Positions 1 to 14,806 of a DNA stretch of 64,000 bases are shown here, in pieces. Numbering within the stretch: position 1 is the stretch's first letter; every line of letters starts with the position of its first letter. The position numbers and the translations under genes are program-made. This stretch comes from Salvelinus alpinus (taxonomy: Eukaryota > Chordata > Actinopteri > Salmoniformes > Salmonidae): NCBI RefSeq assembly GCF_045679555.1, contig NC_092098.1, forward strand, positions 22,784,038-22,848,037, given 5' to 3'. The notes beneath the pieces are model-generated. The model had not been told where the DNA came from. It saw only the letters and a list, made by a program, of their open reading frames with translations, and did no database searches.

Positions 1-1596
1 TCAGCAAGGAAGAAGCCACTGCTCCTAAACCGCCATAAAAAAAAGCCAGACTACGGTTTGCAACTGCACATGGGGACAAAGATGGTACTTTTTGGAGATA
101 TGTCCTCTGGTCTGATGAAACAAAAATAGAATTGTTTGGCCATGATGACCATTGTCATGTTTGGACGAAAAAGGGGGAGGCTTGCAAGCCAAAGAACACC
201 ATCCCAACCGTGAAGCACGGGGGTGGCCCGCATCATGTTGTGGGGGTGCTTTGCCTCAGGAGGGACTGGTGCACTTCACAAAATAGATGGCATCATGAGG
301 AATGAAAATGATGTGGATATATTTAAGCAACATCTCAAGACATCAGTCAGGAAGTTAAAGCTTGGTCGCAAATGGGTCTTCCAAATGGACAATGACCCCA
401 AGCATACTTCCAAAGTTGTGGCAAAATGGCTTAAGGACAACAAAGTCAAAGTATTGGAGTGGCCATCACAAAGCCCTGACCTCAATCCTATAGAAAATCA
501 AATCAAATGTATTTATATAGCCCTTTTTACATCAGCTGATATCTCAAAGTGCTGTACAGAAACCCAGCCTAAAACCCCAAACAGCAAGCAATGCAGGTGT
601 AGAGTCACGGTGGCTAGGAAAAACTCCCTAGAAAGGCTAAAACCTAGGAAGAAACCTAGAGAGGAACCAGGCTATGAGGGGTGGCCAGTCCTCTTCTGGC
701 TGTGCCGGGTGGAGATTATAACAGAACATGGCCAAGATGTTCATAAATGACCAGCATGGTCAAATAATAATAATCACAGTAGTTGTCGAGAGTGCAACAG
801 GTCAGCACCTCAGGAGTAAATGTCAGTTGGCTTTTCATAGCCGATCATTGAGAGTATCTCTACCACTCCTGCTGTCTCTAGAGAGTTGAAAACAGCAGGT
901 CTGGGAGAAGGTAGCACGTCCGGTGAACAGGTCAGGGTTCCATAGCCGCAGGCAGAACACTTGATACCGGAGCAGCAGCACGGCCAGGTGGACTGGGGAC
1001 AACAAGGAGTCATCATGCCAGGTAGTCCTGAGGCATGGTCCTAGGGCTCGGGTCCTCCGAGAGAGAGAAAGAGAGAATTAGAGAGAGCAAACTTAAATTC
1101 ACACAGGACACCGGATAAGACAGAAGAAATACTCCAGATATAACAGACTGACCCTAGCCCCCCGACACATAAACTACTGTAGCATAAATACTGTGTGAAA
1201 AAATGTGGGGGCAGAACTGAAAAAGCATGTGCGAGCAAGGAGGCCGACAAACCTGACTCAGTTACACCAGTTCTGTCAGGAGGAATGTACCAAAATTCAC
1301 CCAATTTATTGTGGGAAGCTGGTGGAAGGCTATCTGAATCGTTTGACCCAAGTTAAACAATTTAAAGGTAATGCTACCAAATACTAATTGAGTGTATGTA
1401 ATCTTCTGAGGGTGATGAAAGAAATAAAAGCTGAAATAAATAATTCTCTCTCCTATTATTCTGACATTTCACATTCTTAAAATGAACTGGTGATCCTAAG
1501 ACAGGGAATTTTTACTAGGATTAAATGTCAGGAATTGTGAAAAACTGAGTTTAAATGTTTTTGGCTAAGGTGTATGTAAACCTCCAACTTCAACTG
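1..1596 (+). mobile_element. Sleeping Beauty-type Tc1 transposon, 5' part outside window
   Basis: Remains of a DDE transposase gene plus the right terminal inverted repeat. The first base is already inside the coding region. Visible motifs are the first catalytic Asp in WSDETK (about 110-125), GGG-IMLWGCF (about 221-250), the second Asp in QMDNDPKHT (about 382-408) and the catalytic Glu in NPIEN (about 484-498). The C-terminal part resumes at 1205 and ends NATKY before the stop at about 1384. The element ends with CTTCAACTG at 1596 followed by the target TA. Two frameshifts are visible: an A-run about 2 nt too long near 37-44 and an extra base near 230. A separate repeat (499-1204) interrupts it. 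It is a dead copy; family assignment is confident because the protein closely matches Sleeping Beauty transposase. Confidence 0.93.
499..1204. repeat. Salmonid interspersed repeat inserted in Tc1 transposase
   Basis: A block of about 706 bp splits the Tc1 coding sequence just after the codon for the catalytic Glu. It starts CAAATCAAATGTATTTATA and ends in purine-rich sequence with several GAGAGA runs near 1062-1085. The flanks GAAAAT (493-498) and GAAAAAAT (1197-1204) look like a decayed target-site duplication. I recognise it as a common salmonid dispersed repeat but cannot give its class. No conserved protein is visible inside it. Confidence 0.75.
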
Positions 1597-1597
1597 T

Positions 1598-1724
1598 ATC
1601 TGGATTTCGCTTATTGGATAGGATTAAATGCATAGAAATAAAATGAGTAGAACGGGAGTGATTTGTCTGTACTATTCATTCTATTTCTATGCATTTTTTC
1701 CTAACCGATAGGCGAAATCCAGAT
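1598..1724. repeat. 127-nt foldback inverted repeat
   Basis: Two arms of about 50 nt (1598-1647 and 1675-1724) are reverse complements with roughly seven mismatches, separated by a 27-nt loop. The outer tip reads ATCTGGATTTCGC on the left and GCGAAATCCAGAT on the right. The left tip shares its first bases with the TA target of the adjacent Tc1 element. It could be a very short MITE or a hairpin-forming repeat; no coding sequence. Confidence 0.8.
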
Positions 1725-1749
1725 AACTTTTTTAAAAACTGGGTCCTGG

Positions 1750-2125
1750 TGATAGAAGCTGTTTCTCACTCTCTCGGTCCCGGTTCTGATGCACCTGTAC
1801 CGTCCTTGTCTGTTAGATGGTTACAACTGTGGCTCGTGTGGCTGAGGGCCTTAATGATCTTCTTGGCCTTCCTTTGACAACGGGTGCTGTAAATGTCCTG
1901 GAGGGCAAGCAGCGTGCCCCCGGTGATGCGTTGGGCAGACCGCACCACCCTCTGGAGAGCCATGGAGTTGCCTGACAGAATGCTCTCAATGGTGCATCTG
2001 TAGAAGTTTGTGAGGGTTATGCCAAATTTCTTCAGCCGCCTGAGGTTGAAGAAGCGCTGTTGTGCCTTATTCACCATAGTGTCCGTGTTTTGGGACTATT
2101 TCAGGTCCTCAGTGATGGAATACTC
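1750..2125 (-). mobile_element. LINE fragment, 3' end of reverse-transcriptase ORF (Rex1/CR1-like family C)
   Basis: Read on the minus strand, 2077-1766 encodes the region just after the reverse-transcriptase core: KKAQQR-FF-LRRLKKFG, then [11 protein letters not shown], then ALQRVVRSAQRITGG and LQD-YSTRC. The same peptide order occurs in the longer copy at 42588-44102, so both belong to one LINE family. Compared with that copy, about 15 codons are missing after ESILSG. The 3' tail and the polymerase core are absent. It is a truncated, inactive fragment. Confidence 0.85.
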
Positions 2126-2552
2126 CACGGTGTATGAAACATGATGTCCGCTTGCATTTTTAGCAACATTACACTGGTGATACATGGCCCTGGTTAAGAA
2201 TGACCCTAATCGTCCATCACAATGAGCAGAGATTACGCAAAAATAATATGTAATCCAGCTAAATTGTCTGATGCCTGTATGCTGTGTACTCCCTATAACC
2301 TGGTCCACAACATAGGGCTAGATGTTTAGGTATAACAAAGCCTAAACATCTAATACCCCATTGTTTTTATGATGCTTTCGTAACACAGTCCGTGTGATGC
2401 CGAAGGATTTCACTTACTGTACAATAACCATTTAGCTACATATTGCCCTCGAGCTAGGACTGAGAGACAGGATTTACTGTATGGACTTACTGTTCATGTT
2501 GATTACTCATCCTCATAGAATGACAGTGTAGACAACATCCTTCATGTGTTCT
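2126..2552. other. Unique-looking sequence with a small hairpin
   Basis: No gene is seen. A short inverted repeat, CTAGATGTTTAGG (about 2317-2329) with CCTAAACATCTAA (about 2340-2352), could form a 13-bp stem. The rest has no recognisable repeat or coding potential. Confidence 0.5.
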
Positions 2553-2686
2553 GGGCCTGTATTCATTAAGCGTCTCGGAGTGTGGATGCAGGATCAGGTC
2601 CCCCCTGTCCATTCATTATAATTTAAAAGGCAAAACTGATCCTAAAACAGCACTCCTACTCTGAGATGCTTTGTGAATACAGGCCC
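2553..2686. repeat. Palindromic MITE (GGGCCTGTATTC type)
   Basis: Inverted termini GGGCCTGTATTCATTAAG (left) and the complementary TTGTGAATACAGGCCC (right) bracket 134 bp. The stems continue inward through GTCTCGGAGT on the left and ACTCTGAGATGC on the right. It is a non-autonomous palindromic element of a kind common in salmonid introns. It has no coding capacity. Confidence 0.8.
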
Positions 2687-3203
2687 TGATGTCGAGCAGA
2701 AATGTGCTGCTTAAGGATGCAGTGAAGTTAGTTGGATGTGTTGAGAGCCCTGGAGTCTGGCTAATGCGTGTTAATGTTTTATGAGGAAACCATTGTGTTG
2801 TATCATTAGTTTTGCTCAGATTATTCCAGCAGGTAGAAACTGTTACTTATTGCCTGCCTGCCTGTCTGATAATGAATACTGTAGTTAGAACACCACATAG
2901 ACGTCAGTGAGGGAATGATGGTTCTGTTACCATGTCATGGAGGGGCATCAAAGGCAGATTGGATGTCAATGGAAGTACCTGACTAAATGCATGGAATGAT
3001 AATGATCTTTATACAAAGACAGTAATACAAGAGATTACCTTTTCAGCAAGTATGGACAGAAAGACAAATATAAAGAACTGACATTATAGTTTGACAGTAT
3101 CTTGAAGTATAATACACAATTACCTCAGTCTGAAGCCTTGTTATTGTCATTGGAATCTTCCATCAGTGTGTAGACTGAATGAACAGAGGCAAAACTCTGC
3201 TCA
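2687..3203. other. No gene or repeat recognised
   Basis: AT-rich, unique-looking sequence. I see no ORF, repeat or splice pattern that can be supported. Confidence 0.5.
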
Positions 3204-4056
3204 CATAATCAAATCAAATTTTATTGGTCACATACATATATTTAGCAGATGTTATTGCGGGTGTAGCGAAATGCTTGTGTTCCTAGCTCCCACAGTGCAG
3301 TAGTATCTAAACATTTTTTTGTCCAGTGTAGTTCTTTGAGGGCCGTCATGGTATCGGCTTGAGGGGGAATATACACAGCTGTGACTATAACCGAAGAGAA
3401 TTCTCTTGGGAGGTAATACGGTCGGCGTTTGAGGTATTTTAGGTCTGGTGAACAAAAGGACTTCAGTTTATGTATGCTTTCACAATCACACCATGAGTAG
3501 TTAATCATGAAACATACACCCCCACCTTTCTTATTCCCGGAGAGTTCTTTATTCCTGTCTGCACGATGTACTGAGAACCCAGATGGCTGTATGGACGGGG
3601 ACAGTATATCCCAAGAGCCATGTTTCTGTGAAACAGAATATGTTACAATCCCAGATGTTTCTCTGGAAGGAGATCCTCGCCCTGAGCTTGTCTACTTTAT
3701 TATCCAGATACTGTACATTAGCGAGTAATATACTCGGAAGCGGTGGATGGTGTGCACGCCTCCTGAGTCAGACTAGAAGTCCACTCCGAATACCTCTTCT
3801 CCGCCGGCAGTGTTTTGGGGCAGCCTCTGGAATAAGTTTGATTGCCCTGGGGGGTACGAACAAAGGATCCAATTCGGGAAAGTTGTATTCCTGGTCGTAA
3901 TGCTGGTGAGTTACCCGCGCTCTGATATCCAAAAGTAATTTCTTTCTGTATGTAATAACACAAAAAAATGTCTGGGCTAATAATGTAAGAAATAACACAC
4001 AAAAAAAAAGAAATACTGCAAAGTTGCTTAGGAGCTGCCATATCTGTCGTCGCCAT
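3204..4056 (-). mobile_element. Internally deleted LINE (5' end joined to 3' tail)
   Basis: On the minus strand the 5' end lies near 4056, at an ATG followed by ATGGCAGCTCC-like sequence. Endonuclease-region peptides follow, including YYLPREFSSVIVTAVYIPPQ (about 3440-3375). At about 3318-3308 the sequence jumps to a LINE 3' tail with CATTTCGCTACAC and CAATAAAATTTGATT at 3230-3204. The whole reverse-transcriptase region is missing, leaving an 850-bp non-autonomous derivative. The frame is broken. The tail matches family C at 44040-44102. Confidence 0.82.
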
Positions 4057-5035
4057 GTCTAAAGTGAAGAATCTCCTCAGTTGACTTCTACAGTTGACTT
4101 CTACACTGATGTTAACAAACAGTTAAATGCAATGCCGGAGAACTAAAGTTAGCTAGCAAAAACAACTAAATAATAAAACACTGTCACGAAGATGAGGCCA
4201 TCTCAGAACGGTCTTTCTTCACGGTCACTCCTACCACCAAGGTCATCCCCTAACTTTCCTTCTCTCAGGGTCATCACTGACCTAGGCTGTTTTTATTAAT
4301 GACGATGTCAGGTTCAGCTTCTGAATGGACAAGTCAAACCAAGTTGAACGCCCTAACTGTGCCGTCCAACACCAGAGCCTTGACGCATAAGAGGATTACA
4401 TTTTCCTTTACCCTATCCCATTCCAACATGGAATTCCTCTATCCTCTAAACTTGGCGGATGTGTGTCTGCTGAGTGAGCAGGTATTGTAGCACTACTCGT
4501 CAAGTTAGATGGATACTTGACAGGATTCCAGAGACTAGTAGGCTATGTAATACTTTTTGGATGCACATGTAAGGAATGTTAGCACTGCTCCATCCAACTT
4601 TGCCAAGCCTGAACCGTTAAAGGTAGATATCGTGCTGTAAACAGGTGGATATGGTGCTGCAAGTCAGAGTTATCTAATGTGTTGGCAGCTGAGCTGAGTA
4701 CAACCTTGGCTCCCTTTCCTCCCATAGAGCTTGATATAGTGACAATAAAGTCCATCTCAGCTCAAAGTTGTTACTTGAAAGCATAAATTCAAAGGACACT
4801 TTCTTCTTGTGTCTCGTCTAGAACGTTAATGTATGCTAATTGCTTTCGACACCTGGTAATGTAGTGAGGGAGGAGTTCTTCATAGGTTAATTTGAGGGTT
4901 CCATTGGTCACTGGTTAAAATGGTTCATTTGAATAACTACGTTTCCCCTGATCAGTCGGTTTATAGCTTGTTTTCATTTACCAAGCAACAATTCAAATCA
5001 CAATGGGGCCAATAGAAAACATGTAGGTAAACACA
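4057..5035. other. Unique intergenic or intronic sequence
   Basis: No repeat, exon or RNA gene is recognised in about 980 bp. The short ORFs here show no conserved motif. Confidence 0.5.
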
Positions 5036-5037
5036 TA

Positions 5038-6521
5038 CAGTGCATTCGGAAAGTATTCAGACCCCTTCCCTTTTTCCACATTTTGATACGTTACAGCCTC
5101 AATCTAAAATGGAGTAAATCCCTTTTTCTATCATCAATCTACACACAATATCCCATAATGACAAAGCAAAATCAAGTTTTTAGAAATTTTTGGAAATGTA
5201 TTAAAAATCAAAAATGGATATGATTTACATAAGTATACAGACCCTTTGCTATGAGACTTGAAATTGAGCACAGGTGCATCCTCTTTCCATTGATCATCCT
5301 TGAGATGTTTCTACAACTTGATTGGAGTCCATCTGTGGTAAATTAAATTAATTGAACATGATTTGGAAAGGCACACACCTGTCTATATACGGTCCCACAG
5401 TTGACAGCGCATGTCAGAGCAAAAACCAAGTCATGAGGTCGAAGGAATAGTCTTTAGAGCTCTGAGACAGGATTGTGTCAAGGCACAGATTTGGGGAAGG
5501 GTACCAAAACATTTCTGCAGCATTGAAGGTTCTCAAGAAAACAGTGGAAGTTTGGAACCACCAAGACTCGGCCAAACTGAGAAATCAGGGGAGAAGGGCC
5601 TTGGTCAGGGAGGTGACCAAGAACACGATGGACTCTGACAGAGCTCCAGAGTTCCTCTGTGGAGATGAGAGAACTTTCCAGAAGGACAACCATCTCTGCA
5701 GCACTCCACCAATCAGGCCTTTATGGTAGAGTGGCCAGTAAAAGGCACATGACAGCCCTCTTGGAGTTTGCCAAAAAGCACCTAAAGGACTCTCAGACCA
5801 TGAGAAACAAGATTCTCTGGTCTGATGAAACCAAGATTGAACTCTTTGGCCTGAATGACAAGCGTCACATCTGGAGGAAACCTGGCACCATCCCTACGGT
5901 GAAGCATGGTGGTGGCAGCATCATGCTGTGGGGATGTTTTTCAACGACAGGGACTGGGAGACCAGTCAGTATCGAGGGAAAGATGAATGGCGCAAAGTAC
6001 AGAGAGATCCTTGATGAAAACCTGCTCCAGAGCGCTCAGGACCTCAGACTGGGGTGGAGGTTCACGTTCCAACAGGACAACGACCCTAAGCCAGAGCCCA
6101 GACTTGAACCGATAGAACACCTCTGGAAAGACCTGAAAATAGCTGTGCAGCGACGCTCCACATGCAACCTGACAGAGCTTGAGAGGATCTGCAGAGAAGA
6201 ATGGGAGAAACTCCCCAAATACTGGTGTGCCAAGCTTATAGCATCATACCCAAGAAGATTCGAGGCTGTAATCGCTGCTAAAGGTGCTTCAACAAAGTAC
6301 TGAGTAAAGAATCTGAATGCTTATGTAAATGTGATATTTAAGTTTTTTTATTTGTAATAAATGTACCAAAAAAAATTATATCTGTTTTTGCTTTGTCATT
6401 ATTGGGTATTGTGTGTAGATTGATTGAGGGGTAAAAATGATTTAATCCATTTTAGAATAAGGCTGTAACGTAGCAAAATGTGGAATAAGTCAAGGGGTCT
6501 GAATACTTTCCGAATGCACTG
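5038..6521 (+). mobile_element. Tc1-like transposon, family 2, nearly full length
   Basis: Both termini are present: CAGTGCATTCGGAAAGTATT at 5038 and its complement ending at 6521, with TA on each side (5036-5037, 6522-6523). The transposase lies at about 5411-6303. The N-terminal part is frame-disrupted. From about 5800 one frame gives [24 protein letters not shown] and REILDENLLQSAQD, and it ends STKY. After FQQDNDPK the sequence jumps straight to PRLEPIEHLW, so about 65 bp of the region between the second Asp and the Glu are deleted. The copy is inactive as a transposase source but keeps both ends. Confidence 0.92.
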
Positions 6522-6548
6522 TAGATAAGCTTAGGTGAGCACACAACA

Positions 6549-9500
6549 CTTACATTTACATTTACATTTAAGTCATTTAGCAGACGCTCTTATCCAGAGC
6601 GACTTACAAATTGGTGCATTCACCTTATGATATCCAGTGGAACAACCACTTTACAATAGTGCATCTAACTCTTTTAAGGGGGAGGGGGGTTAGAAGGATT
6701 ACTTTATCCTATCCTAGGTATTCCTTAAAGAGGTGGGGTTACAGGTGTCTCCGGAAGGTGGTGATTGACTCCGCTGACCTGGCGTCGTGAGGGAGTTTGT
6801 TCCACCATTGGGGTGCCAGAGCAGCGAACAGTTTTGACTGGGCTGAGCGGGAACTGTACTTCCTCAGAGGTAGGGAGGCGAGCAGGCCAGAGGTGGATGA
6901 ACGCAGTGCCCTTGTTTGGGTGTAGGGCCTGATCAGAGCCTGAAGGTACGGAGGTGCCGTTCCCCTCACAGCTCCGTAGGCAAGCACCATGATCTTGTAG
7001 CGGATGCGAGCTTCAACTGGAAGCCAGTGGAGAGAGCGGAGGAGCGGGGTGACGTGAGAGAACTTGGGAAAGTTGAACACCAGACGGGCTGCGGCGTTCT
7101 GGATGAGTTGTAGGGGTTTAATGGCACAGGCAGGGAGCCCAGCCAACAGCGAGTTGCAGTAATCCAGACGGGAGATGACAAGTGCCTGGATTAGGACCTG
7201 CGCCGCTTCCTGCGTGAGGCAGGGTCGTACTCTGCGAATGTTGTAGAGCATGAACCTACAGGAACGGGTCACCGCCTTGATGTTAGTTGAGAACGACAGG
7301 GTGTTGTCCAGGATCACGCCAAGGTTCTTAGCACTCTGGGAGGAGGACACAATGGAGTTGTCAACCGTGATGGCGAGATCATGGAACGGGCAGTCCTTCC
7401 CCGGGAGGAAGAGCAGCTCCGTCTTGCCGAGGTTCAGCTTGAGGTGGTGATCCGTCATCCACACTGATATGTCTGCCAGACATGCAGAGATGCGATTCAC
7501 CACCTGGTTATCAGAGGGGGGAAAGGAGAAGATTAATTGTGTGTCGTCTGCATAGCAATGATAGGAGAGACCATGTGAGGATATGACAGAGCCAAGTGAC
7601 TTGGTGTATAGCGAGAATAGGAGAGGGCCTAGAACAGAGCCCAGGGGGACACCAGTGGTGAGAGCACGTGGTGCGGAGACAGATTCTCGCCACGCCACCT
7701 GGTAGGAGCGACCTGTCAGGTAGGACGCAATCCAAGCGTGGGCCGCGCCGGAGATGCCCAGCTCGGAGAGGGTGGAGAGGAGGATCTGATGGTTCACAGT
7801 ATCAAAGGCAGCCGATAGGTCTAGAAGGATGAGAGCAGAGGAGAGAGAGTTAGCTTTAGCAGTGCGGAGCGCCTCCGTGACACAGAGAAGAGCAGTCTCA
7901 GTTGAATGACTAGTCTTGAAACCTGACTGATTTGGATCAAGAAGGTCATTCTGAGAGAGATAGCAGGAGAGCTGGCCAAGGACGGCACGTTCAAGAGTTT
8001 TGGAGAGAAAAGAAAGAAGGGATACTGGTCTGTAGTTGTTGACATCGGAGGGATCGAGTGTAGGTTTTTTCAGAAGGGGTGCAACTCTCGCTCTCTTGAA
8101 GACGGAAGGGACGTAGCCAGCGGTCAAGGATGAGTTGATGAGCGAGGTGAGGTAAGGGAGAAGGTCTCCGGAAATGGTCTGGAGAAGAGAGGAGGGGATA
8201 GGGTCAAGCGGGCAGGTTGTTGGGCGGCCGGCCGTCACAAGACGCGAGATTTCATCTGGAGAGAGAGGGGAGAAAGAGGTCAAAGCACAGGGTAGGGCAG
8301 TGTGAGCAGAACCAGCGGTGTCGTTTGACTTAGCAAACGAGGATCGGATGTCGTCGACCTTCTTTTCAAAATGGTTGACGAAGTCATCAGCAGAGAGGGA
8401 GGAGGGGGGAGGAGGGGGAGGAGGATTCAGGAGGGAGGAGAAGGTGGCAAAGAGCTTCCTAGGGTTAGAGGCAGATGCTTGGAATTTAGAGTGGTAGAAA
8501 TTGGCTTTAGCAGCAGAGACCGAAGAGGAGAATGTAGAGAGGAGGGAGTGAAAGGATGCCAGGTCCGCAGGGAGGCGAGTTTTCCTCCATTTCCGCTCGG
8601 CTGCCCGGAGCCCTGTTCTGTGAGCTCGCAATGAGTCGTCGAGCCACGGAGCAGGAGGGGAGGACCGAGCCGGCCTGGAGGATAGGGGACATAGAGAGTC
8701 AAAGGATGCAGAAAGGGAGGAGAGGAGGGTTGAGGAGGCAGAATCAGGAGATAGGTTGGAGAAGGTTTGAGCAGAGGGAAGAGATGATAGGATGGAAGAG
8801 GAGAGAGTAGCGGGGGAGAGAGAGCGAAGGTTGGGACGGCGCGATACCATCCGAGTAGGGGCAGTGTGGGAAGTGTTGGATGAGAGCGAGAGGGAAAAGG
8901 ATACAAGGTAGTGGTCGGAGACTTGGAGGGGAGTTGCAATGAGATTAGTGGAAGAACAGCATCTAGTAAAGATGAGGTCAAGCGTATTGCCTGCCTTGTG
9001 AGTAGGGGGGGAAGGTGAGAGGGTGAGGTCAAAAGAGGAGAGGAGTGGAAAGAAGGAGGCAGAGAGGAATGAGTAAAAGGTAGACGTGGGGAGGTTAAAG
9101 TCACCCAGAACTGTGAGAGGTGAGCCATCCTCAGGAAAGGAACTTATCAGGGCGTCAAGCTCATTGATGAACTCTCCAAGGGAACCTGGAGGGCGATAAA
9201 TGATAAGGATGTTAAGCTTGAAAGGGCTGGTAACTGTGACAGCATGGAATTCAAAGGAGGCGATAGACAGATGAGTCAGGGGAGAAAGAGAGAATGTCCA
9301 CTTGGGAGAGATGAGGATCCCAGTGTCACCACCCCGCTGACCAGAAGCTCTCGGGGTGTGCGAGAACACGTGGGCAGACGAGGAGAGAGCAGTAGGAGTA
9401 GCAGTGTTATCAGTGGTAATCCATGTTTCCGTCAGTGCCAAGAAGTCGAGGGACTGGAGGGAAGCATAGGCTGAGATGAACTCTGCCTTGTTGGCCGCAG

Positions 9501-10060
9501 ATCGGCAGTTCCAGAGGCTGCCTGAGACCTGGAACTCCACGTGGGTCGTGCGCGCTGGGACCACCAGGTTAGAGTAGCAGCGGCCACGCGGTGTGAAGCG
9601 TTTGTATGGTCTGTGCAGAGAGGAGAGAACAGGGATAGACAGACACATAGTTGACAGGCTACAGAAGAGGCTACGCTAATGCAAAGGAGATTGGAATGAC
9701 AAGTGGACTACACGTCTCGAATGTTCAGAAAGTTAAGCTTACGTTGCAAAAAATCTTATTGACTAAAATGATATAGTACTGCTGGCTGGTGAAATAGGCT
9801 AGCTAGCAGTGGCTGCGTTGTTGACTTTGTTTGAAAGTGTAACGGGCTAGGTAACCTCTAACTGGCTAGGTAACCTCGACAATTACTCTAGACTACACAA
9901 TTATCTTGGATACAAAGACGGCTATGTAGCCAGCTAAGATCAAACAAATCAAACTGTTGTACTGTAATGAAATGAAATGTAATACTACCTGTGGAGCAAA
10001 GCGGAATGCAACTACTCGCTCCAACCCGGAAGTGCATATCGTAGAGGGAGAGGCAATAGA
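6549..10060 (-). mobile_element. L2-type LINE, near full length
   Basis: Reading leftward, the element has a 5' leader (about 10060-9650, upstream limit uncertain), one long ORF (9648-6739) and a 3' UTR. The 3' UTR carries the widespread fish motif AGCGTCTGCTAAATGACTTA and ends in tandem ATGTAA units at about 6549-6572. The same 3' end recurs at 63532-63646. The long uninterrupted ORF and intact tail suggest insertion recent relative to the other LINEs here. Clade assignment rests on the GVP-GSVLGPLLF/YADDTQL reverse-transcriptase style and on tail recognition. Confidence 0.88.
6739..9648 (-). CDS. L2 LINE ORF2: endonuclease-reverse transcriptase
   Basis: A 969-codon frame with no internal stop. 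The N-terminal third is an APE-type endonuclease: LWNCRSAANK (about residue 46), LALTETW, IIYRPPGS, VLGDFNLPT and VSDHYLVSF mark its catalytic positions. A linker rich in Ser, Pro and Leu follows, including a run of seven prolines. The reverse transcriptase shows NYRPVSLLSFLSKTLER, LLDLSAAFDTVNHQILL (first Asp), TGVPLGSVLGPLLFSLYT and CYADDTQLIF (YADD, about 7540-7560). It nicks DNA and copies LINE RNA at the target. The usual PQG is PLG here, and a TAA at 6739-6741 ends the frame shortly before the C-terminus I would expect, so activity is doubtful. Which Met starts translation is uncertain. Confidence 0.9.
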   Translation of the reverse strand: MCLSIPVLSSLHRPYKRFTPRGRCYSNLVVPARTTHVEFQVSGSLWNCRSAANKAEFISAYASLQSLDFLALTETWITTDNTATPTALSSSAHVFSHTPRASGQRGGDTGILISPKWTFSLSPLTHLSIASFEFHAVTVTSPFKLNILIIYRPPGSLGEFINELDALISSFPEDGSPLTVLGDFNLPTSTFYSFLSASFFPLLSSFDLTLSPSPPTHKAGNTLDLIFTRCCSSTNLIATPLQVSDHYLVSFSLSLSSNTSHTAPTRMVSRRPNLRSLSPATLSSSILSSLPSAQTFSNLSPDSASSTLLSSLSASFDSLCPLSSRPARSSPPAPWLDDSLRAHRTGLRAAERKWRKTRLPADLASFHSLLSTFSSSVSAAKANFYHSKFQASASNPRKLFATFSSLLNPPPPPPPSSLSADDFVNHFEKKVDDIRSSFAKSNDTAGSAHTALPCALTSFSPLSPDEISRLVTAGRPTTCPLDPIPSSLLQTISGDLLPYLTSLINSSLTAGYVPSVFKRARVAPLLKKPTLDPSDVNNYRPVSLLSFLSKTLERAVLGQLSCYLSQNDLLDPNQSGFKTSHSTETALLCVTEALRTAKANSLSSALILLDLSAAFDTVNHQILLSTLSELGISGAAHAWIASYLTGRSYQVAWRESVSAPRALTTGVPLGSVLGPLLFSLYTKSLGSVISSHGLSYHCYADDTQLIFSFPPSDNQVVNRISACLADISVWMTDHHLKLNLGKTELLFLPGKDCPFHDLAITVDNSIVSSSQSAKNLGVILDNTLSFSTNIKAVTRSCRFMLYNIRRVRPCLTQEAAQVLIQALVISRLDYCNSLLAGLPACAIKPLQLIQNAAARLVFNFPKFSHVTPLLRSLHWLPVEARIRYKIMVLAYGAVRGTAPPYLQALIRPYTQTRALRSSTSGLLASLPLRKYSSRSAQSKLFAALAPQWWNKLPHDARSAESITTFRRHL

Positions 10061-14210
<4,150 letters not shown>

Positions 14211-14300
14211 AACCACGTGTTTGATGTATTTGATACAATTCCACTCCAGCCATTACCACAAGCCCGTCCTCCTCAATTAAGGTGCCACCAACCTCCTGTG
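14211..14300. repeat. Dispersed repeat, copy 1 of 2
   Basis: This 90-bp block starts AACCACGTGTTTGATGTATT and ends CACCAACCTCCTGTG. A clear second copy lies at 55341-55439 in the same orientation. It is a recognisable salmonid repeat piece; its parent element is unknown to me. Confidence 0.75.
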
Positions 14301-14306
14301 GTAGAA

Positions 14307-14487
14307 CAGGGGTTTCTAACCCGGTTCCTGGAGAGCTACCCTCCTGTAGGTTTTCGCTCCAATCGCAGTTGTAACTAACCTGGTTCAGGTTATTATACAG
14401 CTAATAATTAGAATCAGGTGTGTTAGATTAGGGTTGGAGTGAACCTACAGGACAGTAGCTCTCCAGGAACAGGTTTGGAGAGCCCTG
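14307..14487. repeat. Palindromic MITE (CCTGGAGAGCTAC type)
   Basis: The left arm reads CCCGGTTCCTGGAGAGCTAC and the right arm GTAGCTCTCCAGGAACAGG, with a second stem CCTGTAGG/CCTACAGG inside. The element is about 180 bp, with an internal AT-rich part around AATCAGGTGTGTTAGATTAGG. It is non-coding and abundant in fish genomes. Confidence 0.78.
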
Positions 14488-14806
14488 ATTTATAACCACC
14501 ATAAAATAAATATGGATATTTTCTATCAATCTTTGAAAATTGTCTGCCTTTATGGATACACTGAATATATTTATATAAGCTGTACAGGGCTCTATAGCAT
14601 CAAACAGATGCTAGACATTCAGATAGCCAAAGTATGTTTGTTTATTTGTCAAATTCTAAAATATAGGGGAATGTACACTATTTAATGCTAACTCAAGAGA
14701 ACTGGGTATTCATCAAAAATATTATATGGTAAAAGTAGCATACAAAAACAATTGGATGAACAGTGTAGTTCAGTGTAGAGACACACAAGTGCTGAGAACT
14801 GTAGCT

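Noticed and set aside
8138..8152. ATGAGCGAG followed by GTGAGG as pcp4 exon 1 (Met-Ser-Glu plus donor)
   Set aside because: It lies inside the L2 ORF on the opposite strand; the match is a chance nine bases.
6739..9648. 969-codon ORF as a host gene
   Set aside because: Endonuclease and reverse-transcriptase motifs and the L2 tail show it is LINE ORF2.
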